Shown: positions 38,476 to 49,826 of the stretch, piece by piece
Position numbering within the stretch: position 1 is the first letter of the stretch
How the letters are laid out: each line of letters begins with the position of its first letter
NCBI GenBank assembly: GCA_018881555.1
Contig: JACAXG010000007.1
Coordinates: 6,611,201-6,675,200, forward strand
Length of the DNA: 64,000 bases
Direction of reading: 5' to 3'
DNA from: Amblyornis subalaris
Taxonomy: Eukaryota > Chordata > Aves > Passeriformes > Ptilonorhynchidae
Made by a program: the position numbers and the translations under genes
Notes under the pieces: generated by a model
Told to the model about the DNA's origin: nothing
Seen by the model: only the letters and a program-made list of their open reading frames with translations
Database searches by the model: none

Positions 38476-39981
38476 CTACAGAGAGCTGGGGAGGGCTTCA
38501 TAGGCAAGCGTGATCCTTAAATAATTGCCTTGGTAGGGCGGGATGTTCATTAAGATTTTGTAGTGCTCAGGTGGGGGGGACTGCATTGCTGCGGGAGGGT
38601 GGAACTTCCTGGGAGTGCCGCTGTGCCCAAGGGGGAAAGTGGGGCAGAACCCTGGGAGTCGTGGGCTCCGGGCAGTCTGAGCCTGGGTGCTGGGGTGCCT
38701 GTGGTAGGGGAACAGAGGGCCCGACGCCTGAGGAACGTGGATACTTCCAAAAGGCAGTAGGAGAGGGGTGATGGAAGTGGAGTTTGGTAACTCCTTGCAG
38801 AGTCCCCTCTCCCCTTGCTGGCTTGTGAGCCCTTGGGGACCCAGAGCCTTGGGCTGGAGGATGGCTGCAGGGGGGCTGCTCTGTCCCAGAACCACAGACC
38901 AGANTGACAAGCCTTCTCCTTGCCCTACAAGCCCTGGGAGTGACTGCTTTGGGTTTGTGTGACTCCNTGATGTGGATCACCTGCGACAGAAGACTTTCCC
39001 TTCCTGCCTGCTACCAGCAGCAGTTCAGCAAGTGATGTGCTCGTAACACCCTAAATAGTCCATGTAGGTGTGCCTACAGGTAAGTGATCAGAGGCACGTA
39101 CTTGCTTTAGCAGTGGTAATTTGTATTAACTTCTAATAAAGAAATTCACAGAAACAAAAACTACATGTCCTCCTGGCTGTTCCTGGCTCACTGTGACATC
39201 ACCTGTGAGGACACAGGTCCTTGCAGGTTCATGGCTGTGGTCCCTGGCCCCAGCGGACCAAGCCCTGCACGCACTGGAGGAGAAAGAGACTTGGAGAGGA
39301 GATCCCATGATCAAGGATGGGCCAAGGGGTAGGAGCCTGCAGGCCCGCTGCAGCCCACTCTGGGCAAAAAGCAGCTGCTTCTGTTCCAAGCAATAAACCT
39401 TAAGCCAGTCTGAGCCAGAGCAACCCCAGTCCCAGAGTCACCTCTTCCCTGTTCCTCACCATGCCAGGCAATGGACAAACCCTTGCATCCCCAATCCCCA
39501 GTGAGGGATTGTCCCAGCTCTTCCACCACGGTGTATTACACCAAACACCCTCAGATGAGGGGTTTTGCCCCGCAGAGAAGCAGTTCCCATGTGAGGAACT
39601 CCTGACAATGTTTGTGTGGAGAAAGCAGAATGGAACTAGGAATCCCACAGCATCACCNTCACTCCCCCACTGCCAGGGTTCAGTGCTCTCGGGCCTCTTA
39701 GAGTAGAGGGCAATGCTGTCACCAACTCTGCACGTCGGTGATGTCCACAAAGAAGTTGAGCTTCCCATAAGAGATTTGGCTTTTGTTTTGTTTTATCTTC
39801 TCACTGAATTTCGTGGTCTGGCCTCATTCCAGCATGGATCTTCAAGAGAAAGTCTCCCTCACCTGACAGCCTCAGCGTGGCTCTGACCACACAGCCTGGA
39901 GAAGTACCACACCGATTCTGANGCTGCAGAAGGACACGGAGACATAAAGAACAAGACACGGGCAGGAAGACAGGCAGTGCT
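38476..39981. other. Intergenic, no gene seen
   Basis: Between the CpG-rich block and the PLAC8-A poly(A) signal. No exon-like sequence recognised. Confidence 0.45.
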
Positions 39982-39987
39982 TTTATT
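39982..39987 (-). terminator. Poly(A) signal, probable end of PLAC8-A
   Basis: TTTATT on the plus strand (AATAAA on the gene strand), about 280 bases after the PLAC8-A stop. The equivalent signal in PLAC8-B lies about 375 bases after its stop, in homologous sequence. Confidence 0.65.
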
Positions 39988-40267
39988 TCAGGGAAAAGAA
40001 TCGACCACAGCGAAGGCAAACCTCTCCTGGTGCATTTCCCAACATCCAGGGCAGCAGCAGCTCCTGTCTGCAGGGTCCCCACAGGTGTAGGGAGAATGGC
40101 AGCCTCTGCAGTGGGACAGGAGAGGAGGGTCACCCTTTGCCTGGCCATTACTTCCCCGGCACTACAGCAACCCTGTGTCTGGAGTCAGGTGTTGGTGGAA
40201 AGGGAGACCCTGGGAACCCACTGGGCTCTGTGCANCAGTGAGATAAAGCAGCACCAGCACCCTCAGC

Positions 40268-40375
40268 CTACCAGAATATGCCCTGCTCCTTCCTCCAGTT
40301 GATGTCTCTCTTCAGCTGACAGAGCGAGCACATGGGGCAGCACCAGATGGAGAAAAAGTCACCCAGGATGGAGCC
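40268..40375 (-). CDS. PLAC8-A last coding exon
   Basis: Acceptor GCTCCACAG, then GSILGDFFSIWCCPMCSLCQ and LKRDINWRKEQGIFW, stop TAG at 40268-40270. The ending GIFW is shared with PLAC8-B. Confidence 0.93.
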   Translation of the reverse strand, partial: GSILGDFFSIWCCPMCSLCQLKRDINWRKEQGIFW

Positions 40376-41125
40376 CTGTGGAGCAAGGAACATTGCATGA
40401 ATAACCCCTTCCCACTTCAGCCTTTAAGCCTTTCTNTTTTTNATCAACACCCCCAGGCAGCTCACCCTGGTCCTGCTGCTTATATCCAGCAAGGACTGGG
40501 ATGAAGCGGTGCGTGATGGGATTACCTCCATGCAGATGTGCCCCCGGCTCCCAGCCTGCTGGGTTGCCCATGCAACTCCTCACCTCTGTCCTTCCCCAAG
40601 CCCCCACCCCAGCACCCATCCCGTGGCTGTTGCCACTGGCAGGAGAGGCCCCGAGCTGGCCACTGACCGGGATGTTGTATCTGGTGCGGTAGAGGGTCCT
40701 CATGGCCACACTGGTGCCACACAGGCAGCACTCATCCATGTCCTCGGCCACTTGGCACCCCAGGCAGGGGAAGCAGAACGTTCCACAAAGACCTGTGGGA
40801 CAATGAGATGTGGGCTTGGCTGAGNGGTGCAAAGACTGATGAAAGGGGGAAAAGCCAACCAGGAACTGTGGCTCTTGACCTCAGGCAAGAGCTGCTCTGC
40901 CACCAGCACCCACAAAAGTGGATTTTGCAGCAGGGGCAATGCCACAGAAGGAGCAATGCTAAAGGACCGGGAAGACATCATGAGCCAGCAGCAGGAATGA
41001 GGGGTACGTATGTACTCACACACGCNGCAGTTGGAGCAGCAGTCCATCAGCCCTGTCTGCCACTGCCCTGGCTGCTGGGCAACTGAAAACTGGGGTTGGA
41101 CCACAATCACATTCTCAGAGGCCAT
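40268..41125 (-). CDS. PLAC8-family protein A (Cys-rich, 112 residues)
   Basis: Three coding exons: 41020-41125, 40668-40792, 40268-40375 (339 nt with stop), all AG/GT and in phase. The middle exon CGTFCFPCLGCQVAEDMDEC then CLCGTSVAMRTLYRTRYNIP is nearly the human PLAC8 (onzin) core, and the last exon ends CCPMCSLCQLKRDIN. Length and intron positions match human PLAC8 (115 residues). PLAC8 proteins are small cytosolic or membrane-associated Cys-rich proteins tied to differentiation, autophagy and innate immunity; the biochemical role is unsettled. The N-terminus MASENVIVVQPQF matches the short polar leader of the family. One N lies in the codon matching a human Gly before VC. The last exon is the more diverged of the two copies (SILGDFFSIWCC against human SICDDYMATLCC). 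It lies tail-to-head after PLAC8-B on the same strand. Confidence 0.93.
40668..40792 (-). CDS. PLAC8-A exon 3 (Cys-rich core)
   Basis: 125 bases, phase 1 in and phase 0 out, donor GTCAGT. Same size and donor as PLAC8-B exon 3. Confidence 0.94.
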
Positions 41126-41164
41126 TGCCAGCACAGGGTCAGGTCCCTCTAGGCTGTTTGTGCT
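41020..41164 (-). CDS. PLAC8-A exon 2 (start codon)
   Basis: Acceptor CTTTTCTTTCCAG, 39 non-coding bases, then ATG at 41125. Encodes WQTGLMDCCSNC and VC, the N-terminal Cys pairs of the family. Donor GTGAGT at 41019. Confidence 0.9.
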
Positions 41165-43990
41165 CTGGAAAGAAAAGCTATCAGAGAAAGGTGCTGCAGG
41201 TGTTTCTGAAGTGGGTATCTTGCTCAGGCTGCTGCATTCAAGGAGAGAGGTCCCTGGGAGTCCCCACTGCCAGGGTACTGCCACCCTCACCACGAAGTGA
41301 GGGGCACAGCTCTGCCAGAAGCTGCCACCACCCCCTACAGCAAAGCCCTCCCCAAAACCAGTCTCCCACCAAAGGCAGCAGCAGCCTATGNAAGTAAAAT
41401 GTCTCTGTGAAAACAAAGGTCCTTTTGCTTCAGAACTGCAGTTCTTCAGCACTTCAGTCCTGTCTTCTCATCTCCAGTTCATCTTTCATCATTAGCTGCA
41501 TAAAAAGTTTTGNGTTGGTTTTTCAGTTTTATTTTTTTGTTATGACCGCAGTCTCCCGAAGCTACTGCTGCTCGGTTCTAGCTTCCCCAACCTCTCAGGA
41601 CTCACCTTAATCTTTGCTTTGTTCCGTGAGCATCTCAGCCTATTTGCCTCCTCCTTTCCCTTCCTTCTTCACTTGCCTGCTTAGCAGGCTGCAAGGCAGT
41701 GGGTTTTTCCGGTCTCTTTCCATCATCCTAAGTCCTGTAACCAGTTCCTATCCCTCCTCCACTTGACCGTCTGTGCCAATGCCTCATCCTCCTCTTCCTC
41801 ANTCCCCTGGGGTCACCATGGTCCCTGCAGTCCCTTTACATCCCATCCTTCCTCAGCAAGGGGCTGCATCCTCTGAGAGCAGCAAAGCTCCTGCTCCACA
41901 GCTCCATCTCCAAAATCACCTGACCCACATAACAACTCCACCTGCACCTGCACCTCCTCCTCCATCAGTGGCCCCNTTCCTCCTTGCCATCTCTGCAAGG
42001 CACAGCACCACCCTCTGCCACTCTCTGCAAGAAAAAGTCTCGCTTATGTTTTGGAGCTTTAATAAAAATAAAAAAAATTAAATAGAGGATGCTCCCACGG
42101 GAAGTCCCATGCAGACACACTCCCCGCCCTGTGCCCAAGCTCAGCACCACTGTGTTAAGCAGTATAAGGGGATTGTTTTCACATCAGAATTGAACATTTA
42201 CACAAAGTCAAGTACTAAACAACACAAGAAACGTGGTGAAACAAATATATTACTATGCCCAGCACTGGGACAATGCCATCGAGCACATCACCCACACCGG
42301 AGAGGCATAGAGTGTGGCTTTGCTTTTGTACTGACTATTGCCAGTAGGTGGCAAAGGGGTTGACGGCTCTGCCGACAGCTCCTGGGGCTTTCCAGCCTCT
42401 CCAGCTCCAGTTTACAGATTGTCCCGGACACATCCCTACTGTCAGACACAGCCTGTTGCTGTAGGGACAGCCCTTGTTCCTGGCAACTACAGGAAGAGAA
42501 AAAAGATTGTTGAATTACCCCGTAAGAGGAAAGAAATCTTGTAAAAAGTCTCCACATGGTTTGCTCCTGATTTTTCGAAGCTTTCTGCAGGCGGTGGAAG
42601 CATGGCTGGGCTGTGCCTATCCGAGACACCCGTNGGTGCAGCAGGGGACACTGCATCCACCGTCCTTCTCCAGACACCTCCCGACCCTGCCCTGGCCAGT
42701 TGTCCCTGCTGGTTCTTGCATGAGATCCCAGGTAATTCCCACCACTTCTGCAGCCAATGTAACACCTCCTGGCATGCCAAAACAGCAGTCCCTTTGGGAA
42801 GCCGTGGTACACGACCATTTAAGAAGCAAGAACCAGGAGGGGCAGGGGAAGNGACAGACTAGGGACAGGCTGTGCGGTGGGAACACCAGGTAAGCCCAGC
42901 ACGGGGATCTCATGCAGGGACAGGGATGTCCAGCAACAGATGGGACCACAGGGAGAAGTGTGCACATAGCAGCAGCAGCAGGAGAAGTTTTATGGGCAGG
43001 ATCCCACCAGCCAGGNTTCCCCTTCCCCTCCCCAAGTGTGAGCACACCACATCCCTCCCTGCTTGGGTGGAGGCTGCAGTGAGGAGCAGGCAGTGGCCCA
43101 GAGGAGCCTCTGCCACACAGTCACCTCCCGAGAGGTGGCCCAGGCCCGGCACACCAANACCATTGTCATTGTAGTATCACAATTCTACAATCCTACACAA
43201 TTCACAGCCCCATGGCATCAGCAGCCGTGTTGGAATGACTGGTGGGGACAATAGGCTCCTGAGGTGCATGCAGCCACATTTCACCGACAANCCAGGTCAC
43301 AAGGCAGCATCCATACAGTCAAGATCCATACAAACGAACAGTACAGTGCAAAAGCTGCTGTCCTCTACCTCTGTTCCCCACTTCCTTCGAGATGCCCCCA
43401 GCAGCACCCAGGGTGCTGTGGTTCACCCTGAAGTAGTTTTCCAGGTAGAAAACCTCACCTTTTCTTCCAGCCCTTCCCCTTCCCCGGCATCACCTCTTCA
43501 GCCACAAGCAGTTTCCATCCCACAACCGAAGCAAAGCCATGCTATACGTACTTTCCAGCTGTCCTTGTGCCCACAGACACATGTCCCTCTTCCTGGTTCT
43601 TATCCTTTATATGCTCTCTAGCAAATGACCTCTTCTCCCTCTGACTAATAGAGCAAATGCTGGCTTAGGTGCAGCTTTGCACAACGGCAGGCTCCCCGCA
43701 GCATTCCTGCTGCCCGCCCTCACCCTTCCTCACCCGGGCGTTCTCCAGGCCCAGAGCCCCAGTGGGAGAGGTTTCCAGAGAAGGGCAGCTTGTTTCCAGG
43801 CTCCTGTCCTGCCCTAAGCCATGTGCTGCTGGAGGTGCAGTGCCTCTCCTTCAGCAGTGCCTTTCCTTCCCGAGCATCAGCAAGAGCTGCCTGTAGCTGC
43901 ACCGGGTGGCACAGGGGCTGCCTCTCTCGGGCTAAAAATGCGTTTTTCTGTATTGCCAGGGATCATCCATAGGACCATCTGGGCCTTCAG
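41165..43990. other. Probable PLAC8-A intron 1 and upstream DNA, first exon not located
   Basis: No second homologous first exon could be picked out. Moderately GC-rich with pyrimidine-rich tracts and no other gene homology. Minus-strand donor-like sites occur near 43457 and 43715. Confidence 0.4.
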
Positions 43991-44007
43991 GGGTTTGGGC
44001 AGGTGGC

Positions 44008-44060
44008 AGCGCCACCACGCCCACCCGCCCCGCAGTACGGACAGAGCCACTACCCGCCCT
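44008..44060 (-). promoter_or_regulatory. GC-box cluster, possible PLAC8-A promoter
   Basis: On the gene strand the block reads GGGCGGGTAG, GCGGGGCGGGTGGGCGTGG: three GC/CACC-type boxes next to a TTTTTAAAGG stretch. It lies 2.9 kb upstream of PLAC8-A exon 2 and just past the PLAC8-B transcription end. Position and motifs are suggestive only. Confidence 0.3.
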
Positions 44061-44804
44061 TTAAAAATTTTTTGGTGAAGGTAAAGGCAGAGTGGGGACA
44101 AAAAAAATTTCATAGTCTCCTTAAAGAGTGAAGCTGGGGGATATTTGTAGGGATCAAAAATCCTTTGGCATTTCTCTTGAGAGTGATGGAGAGAGGGTGG
44201 ATGCAACCTCCACCTTCTGGACAGGAGTATAGGGCTCACAGCCCAGTGCAGGCAGATGGGCTCTAGAAGGCCATGCAGGATGATGGCACTGTTTGTCCAT
44301 GGTGAGGACTTGGCCAATCCATGATCCAACAAGGATTGNAAATGCAGGTGAGTAGGAATTCATGCTCTGGGTCTCTAGGGGAACATCTCTCTGCAACACA
44401 AGAGGAGGGCTGGTGCCAGGCAGCCTCAAGTCCCCATGCCTTTATATTCAGGAAGGTGGCACTGACCAGCAGCCTTGGTCAGCCACCTGGGTCAGCACAG
44501 CAGGGGCAACTCAGCACTGGGTGGCCTGCACAAGTCACTTGCCTGCAGGAAGGCCCAGCTCTGCCCTGGAGCAGTAGTCACTTTCCCAAATTTTGCAACT
44601 TGGATGAGCAATGCTGACTTCTTCAATGTATTAAACGTCCTTTCTAAAAGCTGATCTAATAACAAAATACTTGCAAAAATCTCTCTCTGCAGCAGGCACA
44701 GGGAAATCTCAGCTGCTGCTGGGATGGGTGAAGTGGGAGAAGGATGGGTGCTCTCCAGTGTTGCAAGAGTGACATACACAGAGATAGGAAGAGAAACTCA
44801 AAAC

Positions 44805-44810
44805 TTTATT
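44805..44810 (-). terminator. Poly(A) signal, probable end of PLAC8-B
   Basis: AATAAA on the gene strand, about 375 bases past the PLAC8-B stop. The sequence just upstream (GCATTTCCCA...AGGGCAGCAGCAG) has a clear homologue in the PLAC8-A 3' UTR near 40030-40060. Confidence 0.65.
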
Positions 44811-45181
44811 GCTGTGATTATTCAGGGGAAATAAAATGCAATCAAGGCAAGCCCCACAGGGAGCATTTCCCAGCTGCCAGGGCAGCAGCAGTTCCTGCCA
44901 GCAGCAGCTCCACAGGATGCAGCGAGGATGGCAGCATCTGCAACAGAAAGGGAGAGGAGGGTCAGGGAGCGGGGCTGTGCCTCACCACACTCTGTATGTT
45001 CCCCCAGTNCTTCCGCCTCCACCCTGCACAAGGCCCCCAGCAACACTTTGCTGCAGGACAGGTCACTCTTGTCACCCGCACTGGCCCCACTGCAGCAACC
45101 TTTGTCCCGTGCCAGGTCTTGGCAGAAGAGGCTCTGGGAAGCTGCCTGGCAGCTTTATGCACCAGCACCAGCACCCCCAGC

Positions 45182-45289
45182 TTACCAGAATATGCCAAGC
45201 TCCCTCCTGCGGTTGATGTCTCTCTTAATTTGGCAAACGGAGCACACGGGGCAGCACAGGGTGACACAGAAGTCAGAGCAAATGGACCC
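45182..45289 (-). CDS. PLAC8-B last coding exon
   Basis: Acceptor CTCTAACAG, then GSICSDFCVTLCCPVCSVCQ and IKRDINRRRELGIFW, stop TAA at 45182-45184. Confidence 0.94.
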   Translation of the reverse strand, partial: GSICSDFCVTLCCPVCSVCQIKRDINRRRELGIFW

Positions 45290-46308
45290 CTGTTAGAGAG
45301 AAACTGGTTAGGGACAGAGGCTTCCCAGAAGTCACGTTCCAGCCAAGAAAACATTAATCACATTCCAGGTCAAGTACTCTTTGTTTCTTGGCTGGCTGCA
45401 GCATCCTTAGCAGCAAACACTGAAGCCCGGGGCTGGCAAACNCCTGGCATCATGGGAAGGAAGGAGGGAGCCCTTTGCGCAGGCTGCAGATAGCTACTTA
45501 TCTTTTGGCTTCTGAGGTTCAGACTGGGGAGAAAAATGCACACAGGAACAGCCAATTTGGGCAAAGTGAACTTGGGCCCCCGTGGTTTGCACTTGGGATG
45601 GCACCCGCCACGTCCCCCACAGGAAGAAACACCTTCCCGCATGTACTGTCCACCTTTCTCCCAAATCTGACTACGAATCTTTGTCTAACAAGCTTCATCT
45701 ATCCTTCAGTCTGTCCACAATTATCTCAAGTCTTTCCCATCTTTGAAAGATCAAAGCNGGAAGCAGCAGCTGAGGTGGATGCGAATGGGAAAAAAAGGGC
45801 GAGCGGAAATCGCTGCCGCCCTGAGCTCGTCCCTTATGTGCAGAGGGGGTCCTGGGGGACACCTCGCCTTTCAGCCTCGCAGCAGGGCTCGGGGGCAGCT
45901 TCAGCACTGACCGGGATGTTGTATCTGGTGCGGTAGAGGGTCCTCATGGCCACGCTGGTCCCGCACAGGCAGCACTCGTTCATGTCCCCGGCCACCTGGC
46001 ACGCCAGGCAGGGNAAGCAGAACATCCCGCAGCAGCCTGGCAGGGGGAAGGAAGAAACACGGCGGCGGCTGAGGCTCTGCCCGCCCGGCCGGGAGCGGAG
46101 CGGAGCGGCGGGGACAGCCCGGCCAGGCGGCCGCACCGCCGCCGCGCCGCGGGGAGCAGCAGGGGCAGGGCGGGCGCGCCGCCGGGCACTCACAGACGCC
46201 GCAGTCGGTGCAGCAGTCCGTCAGCCCCGTCTGCCACATGCACCTCGACACGGACGGCATGGCCCCGCCGTACTGCGGCTGCACCGTCACCACGGTGGGG
46301 ACAGACAT
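45182..46308 (-). CDS. PLAC8-family protein B (Cys-rich, 115 residues)
   Basis: Three coding exons: 46194-46308, 45912-46036, 45182-45289 (348 nt with stop), in phase. At 115 residues it equals human PLAC8 in length. Motifs in order: WQTGLTDCCTDCGVC, then CCGMFC, LACQVAGDMNECCLCGTSVA, MRTLYRTRYNIPGSICSDF, CVTLCCPVCSVCQIKRDINR, ending ELGIFW. It is closer to human PLAC8 than copy A, especially in the last exon (SVCQIKRDINRRR against TLCQIKRDINRRR). Exons 2-3 sit in a CpG-dense stretch, unlike copy A. PLAC8-A follows 4 kb downstream on the same strand, so the pair is a tandem duplication. Which copy is the orthologue of mammalian PLAC8 cannot be decided here, so no symbol is given, but B is the better candidate. 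Confidence 0.94.
45912..46036 (-). CDS. PLAC8-B exon 3 (Cys-rich core)
   Basis: Acceptor CTGCCAG, donor GTCAGT. One N falls in the codon at the human CGTFCF Phe position. Confidence 0.94.
46030..46290. promoter_or_regulatory. CpG-dense block inside PLAC8-B
   Basis: Very high GC with many CpG (for example GGCGGCCGCACCGCCGCCGC near 46128), covering the start-codon exon, the intron and the core exon. It may be a small CpG island, or simply GC-rich coding DNA. It could contain an internal start site. Confidence 0.4.
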
Positions 46309-46322
46309 TCCCAGGTCCTCTT
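46194..46322 (-). CDS. PLAC8-B exon 2 (start codon)
   Basis: Acceptor GTCTCTTTCAG, 14 non-coding bases, ATG at 46308. Starts MSVPTVVTVQPQYGG; donor GTGAGT at 46193. The leader VTVQPQ matches VIVVQPQ of copy A. Confidence 0.92.
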
Positions 46323-48561
46323 CTGAAAGAGACGGGAAACGGGNTGCTCGTTTTGGTGAGTGGATAATAGACGCTGGCTTTCGCATATAGGAATTTAACA
46401 TTTGCAAGCGGTGATGTGCTATNTAGAAATAGTGTTAAGATAAAACGTAGCGAAATAGAAACAAGGTCAGGATGAATTGTAACTTCGAAGTAGTTGTAAT
46501 AAGTTGGGAAACGTAGTAATCAACACATGGTAATAAATGTCTTTTAAGTTGATAAACCACAGAGCCAGAGATCAGGACCATCCTAAAGAAACAAAGAAGA
46601 TGAACCACATGCATCCCAGGAAGTCTGTTATCTCATCAAAACTCACACCTCCCAAAGAAACTGTCAACTACAAATTAGGTTGGAACTGAGGAGACACCGG
46701 AGGGGGATGTCTGCCTTCAATTCTGAGATGATCCGGAGGACCGCGTCGTGCTGGCAGAAGGGGGCAGGGATCGGGGAGGAGGGAGTTGAGTGAAGTGTAA
46801 ATTATTTTCTGGGCTTAATGAATATGTAACAGTTTGAGAAGGTACTTAAGTTCACAGTAAAATGAATGGAAGAGCCCCTCTGGCAATCTTGCTGAGCGCC
46901 CAGCGCTGTGTTTGCCTTTGCTCTACTAANAAATGTTCAATATCATGCTGTTGAAAATTCAGCTCGTGAATTCATTTATTACAAGNCAAACTGGCAGCTA
47001 TCGCCCTTCGGCAGGTGGCCTTTTCCCAGCTCCCTTCCTGCTCCTGGAGGTGATAAAGCATGACCATATCTTACCCGCATTTGTGTCTTTCCAAGGCTTT
47101 TGCATTTTTTGCNATTTTATTCAGCCTTCAAAATAGCCTCGGGCCATTGGTGTTCCCCACTCCACCCCAGAAAGGCTTTGCTTAGTGCTTAGACACAGCC
47201 CATTTCCCTTGTGCCGAGCTGGGCTGGGCAGGGAACCCAGGCTAAAGGGAACGACTTGGGCATTCCGGTTGTTGGATTTGTCATATTTTACACAAAGTGG
47301 CTTTGGGTTGGGTACAGAGCATGTGGGAAGTACCTGTGGACTCATTTCCTCATAGCAAAGCCAGGCTCCACGCAAGAGAGATACTATAGAAAACTCGTAT
47401 CTCTGGTTTCTTGATGCAGGGAGCCAGAAAGGCAAAAAATCCGTGCCCAAAGTCTGACACCCTCTCCTGTAGTTAAGCAAGCAAGTAAACCTTGAAAACC
47501 AGTAAACCTCAGGTCTAAAATAGTAATGATGATGATGATGATAATAGCAACAAGAAAAATTCCTCTCTGCTTCTATTTCCCTAGGCAAGTAAAAAAAGCA
47601 CAAAACATTCTTAGGTAACAATTCAAAGAAAGTTTGGCCTTAGGGTGAGGTTCTCTAAGATAAACTGCCTGTTCTCATTTATTGAGACTTTTTTTCTATA
47701 AATTGGGTTGTTTTATTTTACTTCTTAGAAACAGCAGTTTCTAAGGCGAAAGGCAGACCCCCCGCACAGCTGGGTGGTCAGGCTCCTCCTCCTGCTGCTT
47801 CTGAGCTCAGAAGCCAGAATAGAAACTGAAATGAAGGAGAATGAAAGATGCTAGGGGAGGGGGAGTAAATTCCCTCTCCATCCTTTGGACTAACATCTGC
47901 TTCTCCAGAAATCCCACTCCTGCTCTTCACCTGGCAGCGCACGCCAGCCCGCAAGCGCGGCGGGAATGCAGCTGCAGGCAGTATCAGGTGTGTGTCCAGA
48001 GGGAAGCGCAGTGCCTCTGCCTACCCACAGCTTCCCTCTGCCTGCCCNCAGCAGTGCCACTGCCATGTGGTGAATCTCCCTACGCTTTTACAAATGCCCG
48101 GTGTTCTGTCCACGAGCATTATTTACACACTTTCTCCTCTCCTAGCTGCAAACAGTAAGAGATNGCAGCATGAAGCTGCTCTTCGCACCAGTAGCACACC
48201 CCAGCGAAAGCACAGCAGGCACACAGGGAGACCAGGCACGAAAAGCGACCAATATCCGAGTTTCTGGCAGGACAGCCCACNTCAAACAGAGAGAAAAGTA
48301 CAGATTCTTTTAGCACATTTGTACAATTCTGTTAGCCGGAGAAAGCAGCAAACAAAAGTAAACTCTCCATAACCCAGCTTTTGTGCATAGCTTTTAAAAA
48401 GCCTCCCCTCTTCCCCAAGTAGGATTTGCCATATAGTTTGCTTTAAATTATGTGCTAAGCAGGAAAAAGGAAAAAAAAAACAACCCTACTTTGGCACACT
48501 ACAATCCCACTCCTCCCAGGCTAAGAAGTTATTAAGATTTCCAAGCTTTAAGAGAACCAAC
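46323..48561 (-). other. Probable PLAC8-B intron 1, no other gene seen
   Basis: AT-rich on its right-hand side of the CpG block. The longest open frame (47121-47621, minus) owes its His run to the ATG microsatellite and shows no homology. Confidence 0.45.
47524..47543 (+). repeat. (ATG)n microsatellite
   Basis: TAATGATGATGATGATGATA: five to six ATG units inside the probable PLAC8-B intron. Confidence 0.9.
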
Positions 48562-48636
48562 CTGGTGAGCAGCCTCTCTCAGTTCAGGCTTCCTCGCCGA
48601 CTGGGACCCTGCACAAAGAGGCTCTGGCGAGGGTGA
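48562..48636 (-). other. Candidate PLAC8-B non-coding first exon
   Basis: On the gene strand the sequence after the duplicated CCAAT block runs GCCAGAGCCTCTTTGTGCAG...GCTGCTCACCAG and then donor GTTGGT (intron from 48561). It is 2.2 kb upstream of the exon-2 acceptor. The start of transcription and exon use are inferred from position and one donor only. Confidence 0.35.
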
Positions 48637-48637
48637 A

Positions 48638-48770
48638 ATGAAACTTGCTCCCTCCGATGTTATTGGCAGACAGCAGTAAAAAAGTGTAATGGGTGGGAGT
48701 ATGAAACTAAACTTGCTCCCTCCAATGTTATTGGCACACAGCAGTAAAAAAGTATAATGGGTGGGAGGTA
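48638..48770 (-). repeat. Tandem 68-bp duplication with CCAAT boxes (likely PLAC8-B promoter)
   Basis: Two copies with a 68-base period (ACTTGCTCCCTCC at 48643 and 48711). On the minus strand each contains TGCCAATAACAT, a CCAAT box, and TTACTGCTGT. Copy spacing is exact and sequence nearly identical. It sits immediately upstream of the candidate first exon of PLAC8-B. Confidence 0.85.
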
Positions 48771-49826
48771 ACTTGCAGGGGGAGGTCAGGAGCTGTGCCC
48801 TGTTGTTAGGATTCCAGACTCAGCGCATGCAGAACACAGTGATTTATTTTTCCTTTTCCCAAGGTTAGTTATGCATCTTTAAGAACACAATGGTGGCATG
48901 TTTATTGTCTTATTCCCTTAACTCTGCTTACATGTTGTGGCTGTTCGGGGNAGAACAGCTCTGAATGATGTACTTCCATTGGGACAGACATTTGGGTTTT
49001 CTTTTCTTAGTAAATACACTCCATGTGGAGGCTTTCTATAAAAATTAGGCTGATTCCCTAAGTGCTTGTCACAAGCCATGTAGCCCAGCCACTGTAATAT
49101 TAACTGAGGANTTCCCATACACACATCAATTTCCCTTTATGAGATATTAATATTTACTCTTTCTTCACTAACATGCCCCAAATATGTAACCACTCACGCC
49201 CTGTGTGAGTCGAGAGAGTTTTGGATGCACCTTCACATTTTGTAGAGAATCTGTGTCACCAGGACTGCACTTCTTGTTTCCCAGCAGGATGCACACAGTG
49301 TGCAGAGATCCTGGAGAAGGTCTGAGTGGCTGCTTTCTTGGGAGCAAGTCAGGCTCAGTGAGTCCCATGGGAAGTGCCAGTGGTGCGTTGCCCTTCTCTC
49401 TCATCCTCGTCAAAAACAGGGCAAGAAATTCGGGTTAAACTGCAATTTAGCAACTTTGCCAACAGGCTGGGGTTTATGGTGCTTTGAATAAAGCCTTTTA
49501 CCAACAGTGCTGCTGAGAAAACAGGGAGCCATGNCTTGAAATGCTTCCCTTGGCTTCCTGCAGGCCCAAGGCTTAGCTGTGGCTGTCCCTGCTTTACAAT
49601 GGGGCTGCCTGGCCATGCCCTGGCTGGATCATACACGGCTGGCGTTTTGTCTAAAAACATTGCAATAGCCTGCGGAAATTGAGGTTTGCAAAAAGTTGTA
49701 GATCATCAAATTCTTCCTGGAAGAGGAGATGCCTGACACCTCACCAGCTGGCTGGATGAGGTTCATGACCTAGGAATCTGCCGGGGAGGAGGGAAATGGG
49801 AAGCTGAAANGCAGTCATTTTTCTGG
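48771..49826. other. Intergenic, no gene seen
   Basis: No exon-like frames with homology. The open frames around 49205-49660 overlap each other on both strands without support. Confidence 0.45.

Noticed and set aside
37632..38513. Long plus-strand open frame of 293 codons
   Set aside because: It lies in CpG-dense DNA where several frames on both strands stay open together, has many N codons, and shows no domain or homologue. Low stop-codon frequency explains it.
41165..43990. Plus-strand open frames as a separate gene
   Set aside because: They overlap the probable PLAC8-A first intron, vary in frame, and show no splice-bounded homologous core.
47121..47621. 166-codon minus-strand open frame with a His run
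   Set aside because: The His run is the ATG microsatellite read in reverse. The rest has no homology and no splice context.
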